Below, one piece after another: positions 8,743 through 17,403 of a stretch of DNA of 40,122 nucleotides. The translations under genes and the position numbers were made by a program. This stretch comes from Acidobacteriota bacterium (GTDB taxonomy: Bacteria > Acidobacteriota > Vicinamibacteria > Marinacidobacterales > Marinacidobacteraceae): contig JAJDVI010000045.1 of the NCBI GenBank assembly GCA_022826195.1, positions 1 through 40,122 of the forward strand, written 5' to 3'. Each line of letters starts with the position of its first letter. The first letter of the stretch is position 1. Below the pieces are notes generated by a model that was given only the letters and a program-made list of their open reading frames with translations, did not search any database and was not told the DNA's origin.

Positions 8743-10017
8743 TCAGGGATTCCGCGGGGCGGTTGCCTCCGGGGAATCCACCGCGCGCCGGAATGCTTGC
8801 GCATCGCCCAGCAGCCCACTATTCCGCTCGCGCGCCGCCGCGCGCTCCCGGCGCGCCGTCTGCGGCGTCTGGCCGTAAACGCGCCGGAACCACCGAATGA
8901 AATGCGGCGCGTCCGCGAATCCGCACTCACGGGCGATGCGGCTTACCGAGTGGCTGGTGTTGAACAGCCTCCAGCGTGCGTGCTGCAGGCGCATGGCGCG
9001 CCACACCTCCGCCGGCGTGAGTTCCGTATGCGCCCGGAAGGCGCGGCCGAGTTGGCCCGCGGTCAGGTGCAGGGTGTCGGCGAGGTCGCCGATCGAGCGT
9101 TGTCCGGACAGGTTCTGGCGCATCAGCCGTGTCGCCATCTCCACCCGCTCGTCGCCGCAGCACTCGAGGTCGTGGAAGGGGTGGCTCGGAACATGGAACG
9201 TCGCGCGGTGCTCGTCCACGACCAGGTCGGCGAGGCCCTTCGTGGCCCGCGCCCGGCCGCAGTAGCCGGAGACGATGTCCACCGCGAGGTCGATCGCCGC
9301 GGTCCCGCCGGGACAGGTCGCGACGTTGCCGTCGATCTGGTAGATCTCGTGGACCGCGACCTCCGCCTTCGGGAACCGTGCCCGGAACTCGCTTGCGTGG
9401 CGAAAGTGCACCGAGCAGCGGCGGCCGTCGAGGAGGCCCGCGGCTCCCAGGGTGAAACAGCCGGTGCCGAGACCCGCGATCAGCCGTCCGGCCTCGTGGG
9501 CCCGCCGCAGGAACGTGAGGGTCTCGGACGGGAGCTGTCCGGATGCCGAGAGCGGGCCGCCCACCACGACGACGCAGTCGAAGCGGGTCGGATCGCCAAG
9601 CCGCGCCTGCGGTGTCACCTCCACGCCGCCGCTCGAGCCCACCGGGTCCACCGTCGGCGCGACGATCTGCCAGGCGCAGTGGATCTGGCAGCCCCGGTCC
9701 GCCTCGTCGGCGGCGTGGCGGAGCACGTCGAGGAACCCCGCGAAGGACACCAGGGTGAACTGCGGCAGGAGGAGGAAGCCGACCCGCAGGTCGGGTTTGT
9801 TTGTGGGTTGGCGGGTTTCGGCGGGGGGTGGGGGGTTGGCGCCGTTCACGGGCGCTTCGTGATGCGAATCGCTGCCGGCCGTCGGGGCTTCCGTGAGCAG
9901 AGCGAAATCGTGGCTCGCCGCGGAAGGCTCTTTGCCGCCGAGATGGCCGCGACGATGCGGTCGAGTGCACCGTAGACGACGGCGACCGCCCTTGGTGGCC
10001 GCGTTCTTGCCGGACAT
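8743..10017 (-). CDS. GlxA-family AraC-type transcriptional regulator (DJ-1/PfpI + HTH)
   Basis: A 424-aa regulator. Residues 76-260 form a class I glutamine amidotransferase-like DJ-1/PfpI domain, with Cys187 in AGLGTGCFTLGAAGLL at the nucleophile-elbow position. Residues about 290-390 form an AraC-type double helix-turn-helix (SIGDLADTLHLTAGQLGRAF and VSRIARECGFADAPHFIRWF). Relatives such as GbdR control catabolism of betaine and related amines; the ligand here is unknown. The first 75 residues are low-complexity and not conserved-looking, so the true start may lie further in. It converges with the lipoprotein gene ending at 8663. Confidence 0.85.
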   Translation of the reverse strand: MSGKNAATKGGRRRLRCTRPHRRGHLGGKEPSAASHDFALLTEAPTAGSDSHHEAPVNGANPPPPAETRQPTNKPDLRVGFLLLPQFTLVSFAGFLDVLRHAADEADRGCQIHCAWQIVAPTVDPVGSSGGVEVTPQARLGDPTRFDCVVVVGGPLSASGQLPSETLTFLRRAHEAGRLIAGLGTGCFTLGAAGLLDGRRCSVHFRHASEFRARFPKAEVAVHEIYQIDGNVATCPGGTAAIDLAVDIVSGYCGRARATKGLADLVVDEHRATFHVPSHPFHDLECCGDERVEMATRLMRQNLSGQRSIGDLADTLHLTAGQLGRAFRAHTELTPAEVWRAMRLQHARWRLFNTSHSVSRIARECGFADAPHFIRWFRRVYGQTPQTARRERAAARERNSGLLGDAQAFRRAVDSPEATAPRNP

Positions 10018-10044
10018 CGTTTCGGTGCAGGTGTGATCAACGCC

Positions 10045-10058
10045 GTTCCACGTGGAAC
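10045..10058. promoter_or_regulatory. parS: parS-like palindrome GTTCCACGTGGAAC
   Basis: A perfect 14-bp palindrome that equals the inner 14 bases of the ParB-binding consensus TGTTNCACGTGNAACA; only the outermost pair differs (C and C instead of T and A). It lies 28 bp upstream of the GlxA-type regulator. It could instead be an operator for that gene, but AraC-type proteins usually bind direct repeats, not such palindromes. Confidence 0.55.
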
Positions 10059-10394
10059 CGACGCTAGCCGTGAGGGTGTGATCTAGACGTGCAGAATCGC
10101 CGCGAGAGGGTGACTTTCCCGTGAAGATCCGCCGCGGCGAACTCGTCTACTGCGTTGGTCGTGGGCCAATCCGTCCCCGTACCGAACGGACGTGTGGGCG
10201 AACCGGGAACCAGCACCGATGAGGCCGTAGCAGGCCGACGCGGGTGGCGCCCGCTTCCTCGAACGTCGCGTGGTGGAACCGTCTAGCCCGCTCCGCGCCA
10301 GCGAAATGTTCTCGCGCGGCGCCTCCCGCTACGCGCCGCCGTCGGCGGTCAGGACTCCTGGTGCCTCCCGCAACCGAACTCGACGCGCTCGGCT

Positions 10395-10499
10395 TCGCCG
10401 TCCAAGAACTCACCCGCCAGCGGCCGTATTGCTTCCCTCCACGTAAGGGCCGCCCTCGATCTGCCGGGTCGCGAACCTCCAAACCAATGACCGTTGCCC
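10395..10499 (-). pseudogene. Frameshifted remnant of MORN-like repeats
   Basis: Read on the minus strand, fragments in three frames give NGHW, then GGPYVEG, then KQYGRW. These are the same signature pieces as the repeats in the intact protein encoded next door (10574-11644), and the DNA shares strings such as TCCACGTAAGG. The fragment lies just beyond that gene's stop. It is a decayed extra set of repeats, or the tail of a lost paralogue. Confidence 0.5.
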
Positions 10500-10573
10500 T
10501 TTCGGGGCGGCTGTAATTGAAACGAGCATCATGTTGTTGAACAAGAGCGTGTCATCTCTTCATCTGTTTTCGG

Positions 10574-11644
10574 TTACGGGCGAATGCGGCAGTCCCATTC
10601 ACCGACGGCTTCGTCGTTGACGACCTCGATTTCACAGACCCTGGCGTTGGGGGCCGGTTCTTCGCGGGTCCATCGGCCCTGTCTCTTTCCGATCGCAAAG
10701 ACGCCTCGTTCAATAGCGCCGTCGGGCCGCCGGATTACCCATTGACCGTGCTTTTCTCCATTTTCGTACGGGCCGCTCTCAACCTGGTCGTCCGGGTAGG
10801 TCCAGGTCCAGCGCCCGTTTCGCCTCCCATCCACGTAAGGCCCTTCGCCAATGCCCCCGTCAGCATCGGTGTCTATCCAGTGGCCATTCCGCTGCCCACC
10901 CGCATACGGGCCCTCCTGGATGCCCCCGTCCGGAAACCTGATTACCCAGTGGCCGTTTTCCTCGCCTTCCTCGTACGGGCCTTCGGCGACAACGCCGTTA
11001 GGGAACGTCTCAACCCAATGACCGTCGCGTCTTCCCAGCCGCATCGCGCCACGCTCTTCCTGATGATTGTCGGGCGGCCACTTCCACGACAGTGTTCCCG
11101 GGCCGGTGGCAAGGCCCGAAGCACAAGCGCCCATCCACTCGGCCACCGCCTCAAGCTGAAGGCCCTCGTTCCAGACGTGACACCCCAGCTGGTTCGCCAA
11201 CTCCATCCAGCACTCGGTCCCCGCTGGCTGCCCGGCGCAGTCCGGCGCGTCCCGCCGCTCCAGAATCCGCTCCACGTCCTCCAACAGGGCGAGGGCCTCC
11301 CCGTAGAACTTGCCCTCACGTCCGGCCGCCGTCAGATAGCTGATGACGGATTGCCTCGCGGGCTCAAGAGTCCCCGCCGCGAACGTCACCTGCGCGCGGC
11401 GGAAATGGAACTCGGGGGGAAGTTGGATGGCGTGACCCTCCTGGAGGGCGAGGATTTCCTGGACGACTTCGAGCGCGCCTTCGGTCTCCTCCGTCTCGAT
11501 CATCCGCTCCACGCGGAGCAGCAGTTGGTCCACCAGGATCTCCGGCGGAAGCTGCGCGCGGACGGCCAAAACGCCTCCCAAGAGCACGAACACGCACCAG
11601 CAACCTACCTTCCCAATCGTGGATCTTCTACTCACACCCGGCAC
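10574..11644 (-). CDS. Exported MORN-like repeat protein with 23-residue period
   Basis: A 356-aa protein. Residues 12-30 are hydrophobic and end in AVRA, compatible with a signal peptide. Residues about 33-130 look alpha-helical and TPR-like. Residues 200-328 hold six repeats in which G-(H/R/Q)-W recurs with Trp at 210, 233, 256, 279, 302 and 325, an exact 23-residue spacing, with EGPY between repeats. This is MORN-type repeat style (as in YwqK/MORN_2 proteins), which forms extended beta-hairpin stacks for binding. Several Cys (136, 145, 155, 174) lie in the linker. The partner is unknown; a periplasmic binding role is inferred. Confidence 0.7.
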   Translation of the reverse strand: MPGVSRRSTIGKVGCWCVFVLLGGVLAVRAQLPPEILVDQLLLRVERMIETEETEGALEVVQEILALQEGHAIQLPPEFHFRRAQVTFAAGTLEPARQSVISYLTAAGREGKFYGEALALLEDVERILERRDAPDCAGQPAGTECWMELANQLGCHVWNEGLQLEAVAEWMGACASGLATGPGTLSWKWPPDNHQEERGAMRLGRRDGHWVETFPNGVVAEGPYEEGEENGHWVIRFPDGGIQEGPYAGGQRNGHWIDTDADGGIGEGPYVDGRRNGRWTWTYPDDQVESGPYENGEKHGQWVIRRPDGAIERGVFAIGKRQGRWTREEPAPNARVCEIEVVNDEAVGEWDCRIRP

Positions 11645-11890
11645 ACCGTGACCGGCGCAAAGTTCCGTGTGCCATCACCCGCATCCTGCGCGCTCGCGCC
11701 GAAGTTCTCCACAGACCGACCGACACCGTAGAAACCAAGGCTATGACGTCGTTCCGTCACACCGCGCCCCAATGCCCTCGCGCGATCTCCGAGACGTGCC
11801 CGGAGCCGGAACTCGCCGGACCAATCCCTATTCTTGTCCGCAATCGTCGGGCAACGCTGCAATCCTTCGTCTGCTGCCACGACTCCGTCA

Positions 11891-13030
11891 TCACTCCGAT
11901 CCGTTCGCTCGCATCCCCGTGCGCTCGACCCCGCACTGACGGACAGGTCTCTGTACAGTGCCCTTTTGTCCCGTCAAGAAGCACTGCTCATTCAATGTGT
12001 TGACTAGTCTGTCAAAGCACTCTGATCTCGTCTCCAAGAGTCTCTTGCCCTCTCGTTTCAATGCCCAAATGTTGCAGCGGTCAATTCGATCTAGCTTGTC
12101 CGAGGATTCGGACAGCGGTATCTGAAATCGGTAGTACGCACCACAACCGTTTTTCGATTCGTACACTTGTTCTAGCTGGTGGTCAACGGCATCGGACATC
12201 CCGTCCATCATTACATCGAGCGCTGGGCGGACCCACTTCATCCGTCCCCATTTCACCGCTTTTTCGAAGCAGAGGGGTGTGTTCGTCCCCCCTGTCCCTA
12301 TGCTGACCAAGAGAACATTTTTCGGTATCTGGCATGAACATGAGGACTTGCACCGACATGACTGCGCCCGGTCATGCAAAACCTTGCGTGCTTCTACATA
12401 CGCGCACAGTGCTGGATTGTTCGCGAAGACCCCACCGTCGATCAGGAATCGGATGCGGCTGGCATCCACCGTCGGAATGCGCGCGGGCGGAAAGTACGTT
12501 GGCGCGGCCGATGTGGCGCGTGCAACGTGACGAAGGTAATGGTTGCGCGCTGCGTGCTTACGTGCCTTGTTCGTCTTGAAGAAATACGGTCGACGTTTTT
12601 CGATTTCGTAGCTAGTGACCAAGAGCTCCACTAGAGCGTCGGTAAGGTGTGCCGAACCGAGTCGTCTGTTGAGGACCGTATCGATACCACCCTTGGTGTA
12701 CTCCGGACGCCACCATTTTCGCAATGGGGAAAGGACTCTCTTCCACCATTGGGTCGGCGTTTGGAATATCTCTCCGGCGTTCTCCGCATACATTTCCAAG
12801 ACGTCGTGGGCCCGGAACTTTGGCGTACGGTTGTCGTCGCTAGGTGTTGCCAGGCATGTGGTGAGAATGCCACCGGTTGATGTCCCTGCCAGCATGTCAA
12901 ACAGGCAACTGACCGGTTTGCCCGTTCGCGCTTCGAGCTCAGCCAGAAAAACAGCGGGAATGATGCCTCGTATTCCGCCCCCGTCGACAGCCAGGACTCT
13001 GTATAGCGGACGCTGGGTCGCGTCGCTCAT
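11891..13030 (-). CDS. Patatin-like phospholipase
   Basis: A 379-aa lipid acyl hydrolase with all patatin landmarks: oxyanion loop DGGGIRG (16-22), nucleophile elbow GTSTG with Ser51, and catalytic Asp198 in the DGG motif (198-200). A Cys-rich insert (CRCKSSCSC, about 225-233) before the strand VLLVSIGTGG is unusual. No signal peptide, so probably cytosolic and acting on the inner membrane. Patatins of this type include CapV, the effector of CBASS phage defence, but no cyclic-nucleotide synthase is present here. Base composition is distinctly lower in GC than the window average, suggesting transfer. The small membrane protein gene at 13236-13730 lies upstream in the same direction, about 205 bp away. 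Confidence 0.85.
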   Translation of the reverse strand: MSDATQRPLYRVLAVDGGGIRGIIPAVFLAELEARTGKPVSCLFDMLAGTSTGGILTTCLATPSDDNRTPKFRAHDVLEMYAENAGEIFQTPTQWWKRVLSPLRKWWRPEYTKGGIDTVLNRRLGSAHLTDALVELLVTSYEIEKRRPYFFKTNKARKHAARNHYLRHVARATSAAPTYFPPARIPTVDASRIRFLIDGGVFANNPALCAYVEARKVLHDRAQSCRCKSSCSCQIPKNVLLVSIGTGGTNTPLCFEKAVKWGRMKWVRPALDVMMDGMSDAVDHQLEQVYESKNGCGAYYRFQIPLSESSDKLDRIDRCNIWALKREGKRLLETRSECFDRLVNTLNEQCFLTGQKGTVQRPVRQCGVERTGMRANGSE

Positions 13031-13235
13031 GGAGCTAGTGGTCGTCCTTGGACCGGCGTTTGACAGGCTGCAGTCGGACTAGGACTGGGTGAGAGCGATG
13101 CGCGGAATCGTGTGTCTGACTACGTGCTCGATCGGAGGTGGGCCGCGACGCGCTGGATTGCCCTCCATTGAGCAAGAGGAGTGGCGGAAGCTCTTGGTGC
13201 GCGTGTAGTCCTTGAAACGGGGGCATGGCAAACCC

Positions 13236-13730
13236 TCAACCTGCGTCCGTGTGGCTGGGTGGTGTCGGGTCGTCAGGGATCGTCGCGGCTGACGCTGGGG
13301 AGGGGCTTTTTTGCCCGTCCATCAAAGGTGTTGCCGTGCGTCCGCCGAAGTAGAAACCGATGACGGCAGCACTGAGCGTGCTGAGGGCAGTCAACACTTC
13401 GCTGAAGTGGCCGCCGCTGGCCGAGGCGCCAAAGAGCAGAAAGTTGACGGTTGAACCGAGGATTAGCAGAGCCAACATGCTGCGAATCGACCCTCGAGGC
13501 AGGCCAAGGCCCCTGAGTTCCTTCGGGTTATTCCGTCCAATCCACAAAGACAGAGCGGGGAGGAGCAGGAAAACCACGACGAGTAGCGCAAGCTCAGCCC
13601 AAAACAGGGGCCATGAGGATGGCGATGCGGAAGGGGGCGGGTTCGGCTGGGCGAATCCCAACGAGGGTTGCAGTGACGCTAGAACGACGACTACGGCGAA
13701 GCGGATCAGGAAGCGGTTCGCGAGTGTCAC
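13236..13730 (-). CDS. Small membrane protein with three predicted helices
   Basis: A 164-aa protein beginning with GTG. An N-terminal hydrophobic stretch ending in LGFAQ could be a signal peptide, followed by a Pro/Ser-rich linker. Helices lie near residues 42-64, 83-101 and 108-130, the last ending in AAVIGFYFGGR, and a Pro/Ser-rich tail follows. The IGFYFGGR ending is common in small membrane proteins of unknown role. Its position upstream of the patatin on the same strand suggests they may act together at the membrane, but the 205-bp gap leaves this open. Confidence 0.6.
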   Translation of the reverse strand: MTLANRFLIRFAVVVVLASLQPSLGFAQPNPPPSASPSSWPLFWAELALLVVVFLLLPALSLWIGRNNPKELRGLGLPRGSIRSMLALLILGSTVNFLLFGASASGGHFSEVLTALSTLSAAVIGFYFGGRTATPLMDGQKSPSPASAATIPDDPTPPSHTDAG

Positions 13731-13776
13731 TTGATGTGACGGCTATATATCACGGACCAAGGACCCAAGTGACACT
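13723..13776. promoter_or_regulatory. Long inverted repeat at the membrane-protein start
   Basis: AGTGTCACTT (13723-13732) and AAGTGACACT (13767-13776) form a perfect 10-bp inverted repeat around a TATATA stretch. An inner GTCAC-N5-GTGAC (13726-13740) overlaps the GTG start of the 13236-13730 gene. This suits an operator that would block its transcription. Confidence 0.45.
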
Positions 13777-14013
13777 GTGGAACTCGGGCCTGTGAATGGA
13801 ATCGAAATCGTTCAATTCTTCGTCGCTTTAGTTCAGTTTCTCGGCCCCGTTTGGCGAAGACACTGACTGCGCGGTCTCGTCGTGGAAGGTCTACTCGCCT
13901 CCGCACACGCCCACTGCCGCAGCGGTGCTGTGTTCGTGCCTGAATGCCCCGGCTTCGTACCAGTTACTCACGTCACGCCAGACGCGGGACCGTGTCGCTC
14001 CCCGACTATTCCG

Positions 14014-14021
14014 TAAGGAGG
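14014..14021 (+). promoter_or_regulatory. Strong ribosome binding site that decides a GTG start
   Basis: TAAGGAGGT lies 8-9 nt before the GTG at 14030. It fixes the start of the secreted protein well downstream of the first in-frame start at 13925. Confidence 0.75.
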
Positions 14022-14029
14022 TCAGCAAC

Positions 14030-14887
14030 GTGCTCCACCGTTCACCATTGCGTACGAAGCCAGAGACTCGGTCCGTTAGCCAGGAGGATGCTCAGTGGGA
14101 GGCGCGTCGTCTCGTGCGCAAAATTAGCTGTCGCGCCGCCGCCTGTGTGATCGGCGGTCTGATGATCACCGCGGTGCCTACCTGGGTATCCGCACAATCT
14201 CTCGACCGATTGGTAGCGGACGTGCTCGAGTTCATACGGGAAGGCGTGACGGAAGCCGGCAGCATTCTCTCCCATGCTCCCTTCACGGGCACACTGAACG
14301 CCCGAGAGTCAGCGAGCGTCCAGGTCCATACGTGTTCGGGGATCCGGTACACGGCCCAGGGGATATGTGATGCCGGTTGCATCGATTTCGACCTGACTGC
14401 CTATGACTCGTCGGGCGATTTCCTCGATTCTGACCTTCTGCCTGACGACGTGCCGATTCTGAACTTCACACCGGCCGAATCCGGCATCACGACCTTGTCC
14501 GTGGACATGGTTTCGTGCACGGGCTCGTGTGACTGGGGAGTTCAACTGTCCTTTCACGACGCGAGGGCTCCCGCCGCGCCTCGTTCCGGCGATGGTGGAG
14601 CCTCAACCTGGCCCTCGGACTGGGACCGCTACGTCGGGACCTATCGAGGTCCCGGCGGCGACACCACGATCCTTTGCCACGAGGGCCGACTGATGGTGTT
14701 GTTTCCGTCGTTCCAGTGGCACAACGGAGGAATCGGCGTGCTGAGACCCACGGGTTCTACTCACATCTTTCGACTCGAGAGCGATGGATCCCGCACCGAC
14801 GGGGATCGGGTGCGTTTCGTGGTCAACGACACCGGAAAGGCGACTGCGGTGTCTGTCGCGGGCCGCGCATCACGCCGCGTGGGGTAG
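14030..14887 (+). CDS. Secreted protein with DUF3471-like C-terminal domain, paralogue 1
   Basis: A 285-aa exported protein. The hydrophobic leader ends in VSAQS (cleavage after VSA likely), after a rather long polar N-terminus. A first domain has three Cys pairs and the segment DFDLTAYDSSGDFLDSD, in the style of PPC (pre-peptidase C-terminal) or jelly-roll domains. After a Gly/Ser/Pro linker, the stretch beginning RYVGTYRGPGGDTTI resembles DUF3471-type modules found after serine hydrolases. No hydrolase domain is attached here. A paralogue follows at 15362-16222. Function unknown; an extracellular binding role is likely. Confidence 0.6.
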   Translation: MLHRSPLRTKPETRSVSQEDAQWEARRLVRKISCRAAACVIGGLMITAVPTWVSAQSLDRLVADVLEFIREGVTEAGSILSHAPFTGTLNARESASVQVHTCSGIRYTAQGICDAGCIDFDLTAYDSSGDFLDSDLLPDDVPILNFTPAESGITTLSVDMVSCTGSCDWGVQLSFHDARAPAAPRSGDGGASTWPSDWDRYVGTYRGPGGDTTILCHEGRLMVLFPSFQWHNGGIGVLRPTGSTHIFRLESDGSRTDGDRVRFVVNDTGKATAVSVAGRASRRVG

Positions 14888-15361
14888 CAACACGACCGCG
14901 AGGAGCGTGGCAGCCGGACGGTGTCCACGGGCGCGCGTCGGTAGCCTGCGCCATCTTGCACGTTCACTCTCCCAAGACGCGGTGATTGAGAACCGAGTCG
15001 CCTGTGCTCACGCCTGCCGTTAACTGCGGCCGCGCTAGTTGGAGGGCGGTGCAGGCTACGTTGCACCGTTCGTCGCCGCATTGATCAGAGGGTCCCGAAT
15101 CTGTGGCGACGACTATCAGATAGGACCGAAGTGGCGCACGTCCAATTGTTCGTGTTCGAAGTTCAGTCCGTCAGGCGTCGAAATAGGGCATAAACCTGAA
15201 CTCGGCTTCCACGAAGACGACACTTGCTCGCGACGATCCGTGCTTACCCCCACATCCTACAGCGTTCGAAGCGACAAGGATCGTTCCGGAAGGACCTCGT
15301 TTTTCCATTGCGTCATTCGGAGCAGACTTGACCGAGGAGGCGGTCCGGTCGGGGGAAGAGC
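14888..15361. other. Intergenic gap between the two secreted paralogues
   Basis: I see no gene, RNA or clear repeat. It presumably carries the promoter of the second paralogue. Short open frames do not resemble known proteins. Confidence 0.5.
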
Positions 15362-16222
15362 GTGAGGTTCCCCGATTTCACAGGGCTCGTTCCCGGGGGA
15401 ATCCGGCTCGCTGTCCAGAAGATGGCTCGGCGTGTGGCGCCCTGTTTGCCGCGAACGTTGTCTAGCTTGGCGGCCATCGCTCTGATCGGCGGTCTCATGA
15501 TTGCCGCGGTGCCAATTCGCGTATCTGCCCAGTCTCTTCACTGGTGGGTTGCGGACATGCTCGAAGGCATAAGGGAAAGCGCGGACGAAGACGGCAGCGT
15601 TCTGGCCCACGCTCCCCTCACGGGCGCCTTGGACGCCGGAGAGTCGGCGAGCATCCAGGTCCATACATGTTCGGGAATCCTGTACACGGCAGTAGGGATA
15701 TGTGATTTCGGTTGCAACGATCTCGACCTGACCGCCTACGACTCGTCCGGCGACGTTCTCGACTCTGACGTTCGGTCTGACCAGTTTCCCGTTCTGGCCT
15801 TCACCGCGGCCGAATCCGGGATTACCACCCTGTCCGTCGAGATGGTGTCGTGCACGGATTCCTGCGACTGGGGAGTTCAACTGTTCATTGAGGATCCCAC
15901 AGCTCCCGCCGCACCCGGTTCCGATGATGGCGGCGCGTCAACCTCGGCCTCCGACAGGGGCCGCTACGTCGGGACCTATCGAGGTCCCGGCGGCGACACC
16001 ACAATCCTCCGCCACGAGAATCAACTGATGGCCCTGTTGCCGTTATCTCAGCAGCAGAACGGCGTGACCGGCTTGCTAAGGCCGACGGGTTCCGCTCATG
16101 TATTCCGGCTGGTGAGCGATGGATCGAGCGCGGATGGACAACGGGTGCGTTTCGTCGTGAACGGTATGGGGGAGGTAACTGCGGTGTTCGTTGCGGGCCA
16201 GGAGTCCCGCCGCGTGGAGTAG
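15362..16222 (+). CDS. Secreted protein with DUF3471-like C-terminal domain, paralogue 2
   Basis: A 286-aa protein starting with GTG and clearly homologous to the 14030-14887 product over its whole length. It shares a leader ending in VSAQS, CSGI...GICD, DLTAYDSSGD, AESGITTLSV, a CDWGVQL segment and RYVGTYRGPGGDTTI. The copies differ at many positions, so the duplication is older than that of the lipoprotein pair at 5.9-8.7 kb. The Cys pattern of the first domain is conserved, implying the same disulfide-stabilised fold. Confidence 0.6.
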   Translation: MRFPDFTGLVPGGIRLAVQKMARRVAPCLPRTLSSLAAIALIGGLMIAAVPIRVSAQSLHWWVADMLEGIRESADEDGSVLAHAPLTGALDAGESASIQVHTCSGILYTAVGICDFGCNDLDLTAYDSSGDVLDSDVRSDQFPVLAFTAAESGITTLSVEMVSCTDSCDWGVQLFIEDPTAPAAPGSDDGGASTSASDRGRYVGTYRGPGGDTTILRHENQLMALLPLSQQQNGVTGLLRPTGSAHVFRLVSDGSSADGQRVRFVVNGMGEVTAVFVAGQESRRVE

Positions 16223-16687
16223 GAGACTGGGCGGTGGGGCATGCGGCCTGCTCGGCATCCGGCTTCATCGAGGGGATCAGATGCGCCTTTCCTGTCCGGC
16301 TAGAGCCTCAGCTGATGGCGACACAACAGGCATCGTGGAACGGCAAGCGGGTTCTCGCACGCCTGCGAGAGACCATGCCGTTCTGCTTGCGCCACGCAAA
16401 TCTCGCTTGCCAACCCGTCGGAAGGTAGAACCGCGTGAATGGCCCAATGAACTATCGATCCTTCCTGACGGTGACTGGCGCGCCTTTCGTGGACCACTCA
16501 CATTCTCTGGGTTTAGCCGCCTAGTCTCCGAAACATTGCCAAGAGCCGTGGCCGCGGAAACGGAACAACGGTTTCGTAGTCTTTTCGAAACGACCCAGCC
16601 CCATGGGTGCTCGGGTTCTGAAAGATCAACAAACGATGAGCAGGAACCAGCTGCTGCACAGACACCGTCATGGGAGGGCATTTGGTG
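16223..16687. other. Intergenic gap with no recognisable gene
   Basis: Several short open frames exist, the longest-looking at 16234-16428, but none has a good ribosome site or a recognisable domain. Confidence 0.45.
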
Positions 16688-17392
16688 ATGAAGGGAAACA
16701 AAGATCAACAAGCAGTGAAGGCCCTTGGGGATCTGCGAGAGAATCTCCCACTTGACTGTATCGTGGACGTAGTCGATGCCCGGATTCGCGAGAGATATGA
16801 ATCGACAAGAAGATCCCGTAGGAACCTATATGTTGCGATCCTAACGCTGTTGGCGACTGTCGCCAGCGTCGCAGTCGCCATTCTGATCTTTGTGTTCCAA
16901 TCGCTCGATAGCAACTTCGATACATTAGGGAGTAACTTGACAGAATTGAATCGCGAGGTTAGAGGAAATCGACTTGCCGCTGAATCGCGCGAAGTTGTGG
17001 CTCACATCACACCAGAACCTACGGCCACGCTCCAACCAGGGGACGCCACGCGCGTTGCCCTAGTTCGTGAGGGGAGAGGACTAGTACGGCTAGAAGCTCC
17101 TCAGGGTCGCTATCGCGTAGATGCTGACGCTGTGGACCCGGCAGTTGTTACTGCTGTGTCCGTGGCCCCGGCGGTCGATGCCCCAGCTGATCCGGTACTT
17201 ACGTTGTATCGACGGATGGACAATGGGCCACTTGCATCAGTTGATTCTAACGATGACGGTGGCGAGGGCTTTAACGCTCGGCTTGATATCGCCATTCAGG
17301 ACGATTACGAGTACTTTGCCGAGGTCCGCGAGTTTGTTGGCCTTCCGGCCGTCGTTAGAGTTTCGTTTACCCGGCTCTCTGAGGAGGAGTAG
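16688..17392 (+). CDS. Membrane-anchored protein with PPC-like domain
   Basis: A 234-aa protein. The ATG at 16688 is preferred over one 18 nt earlier because GGAGGG lies at a suitable distance. A charged N-terminus is followed by one membrane helix (about 47-70) and a short coiled stretch. The C-terminal region (about 120-230) has DPVLTLYRR...VDSNDDGGEG...YFAEVREF, typical of PPC-type beta-sandwich domains. Topology suggests an N-terminal anchor with the domain outside. A related short ORF follows 11 nt later. Lower GC than the ccm block; part of the accessory stretch. Confidence 0.6.
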   Translation: MKGNKDQQAVKALGDLRENLPLDCIVDVVDARIRERYESTRRSRRNLYVAILTLLATVASVAVAILIFVFQSLDSNFDTLGSNLTELNREVRGNRLAAESREVVAHITPEPTATLQPGDATRVALVREGRGLVRLEAPQGRYRVDADAVDPAVVTAVSVAPAVDAPADPVLTLYRRMDNGPLASVDSNDDGGEGFNARLDIAIQDDYEYFAEVREFVGLPAVVRVSFTRLSEEE

Positions 17393-17403
17393 CTTCACGC
17401 CGT

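Larger units (their letters stand above)
10018..10573. other. Intergenic region with no intact gene
   Basis: Holds the upstream region of the GlxA-type regulator, the parS-like site at 10045-10058 and a decayed repeat-protein remnant around 10395-10499. Short open frames here on either strand show no recognisable product. Confidence 0.6.

Noticed and set aside
11891..13030. CBASS operon with CapV effector
   Set aside because: The patatin fits an effector, but no CD-NTase, Cap2/Cap3 or HORMA gene is present on either side.
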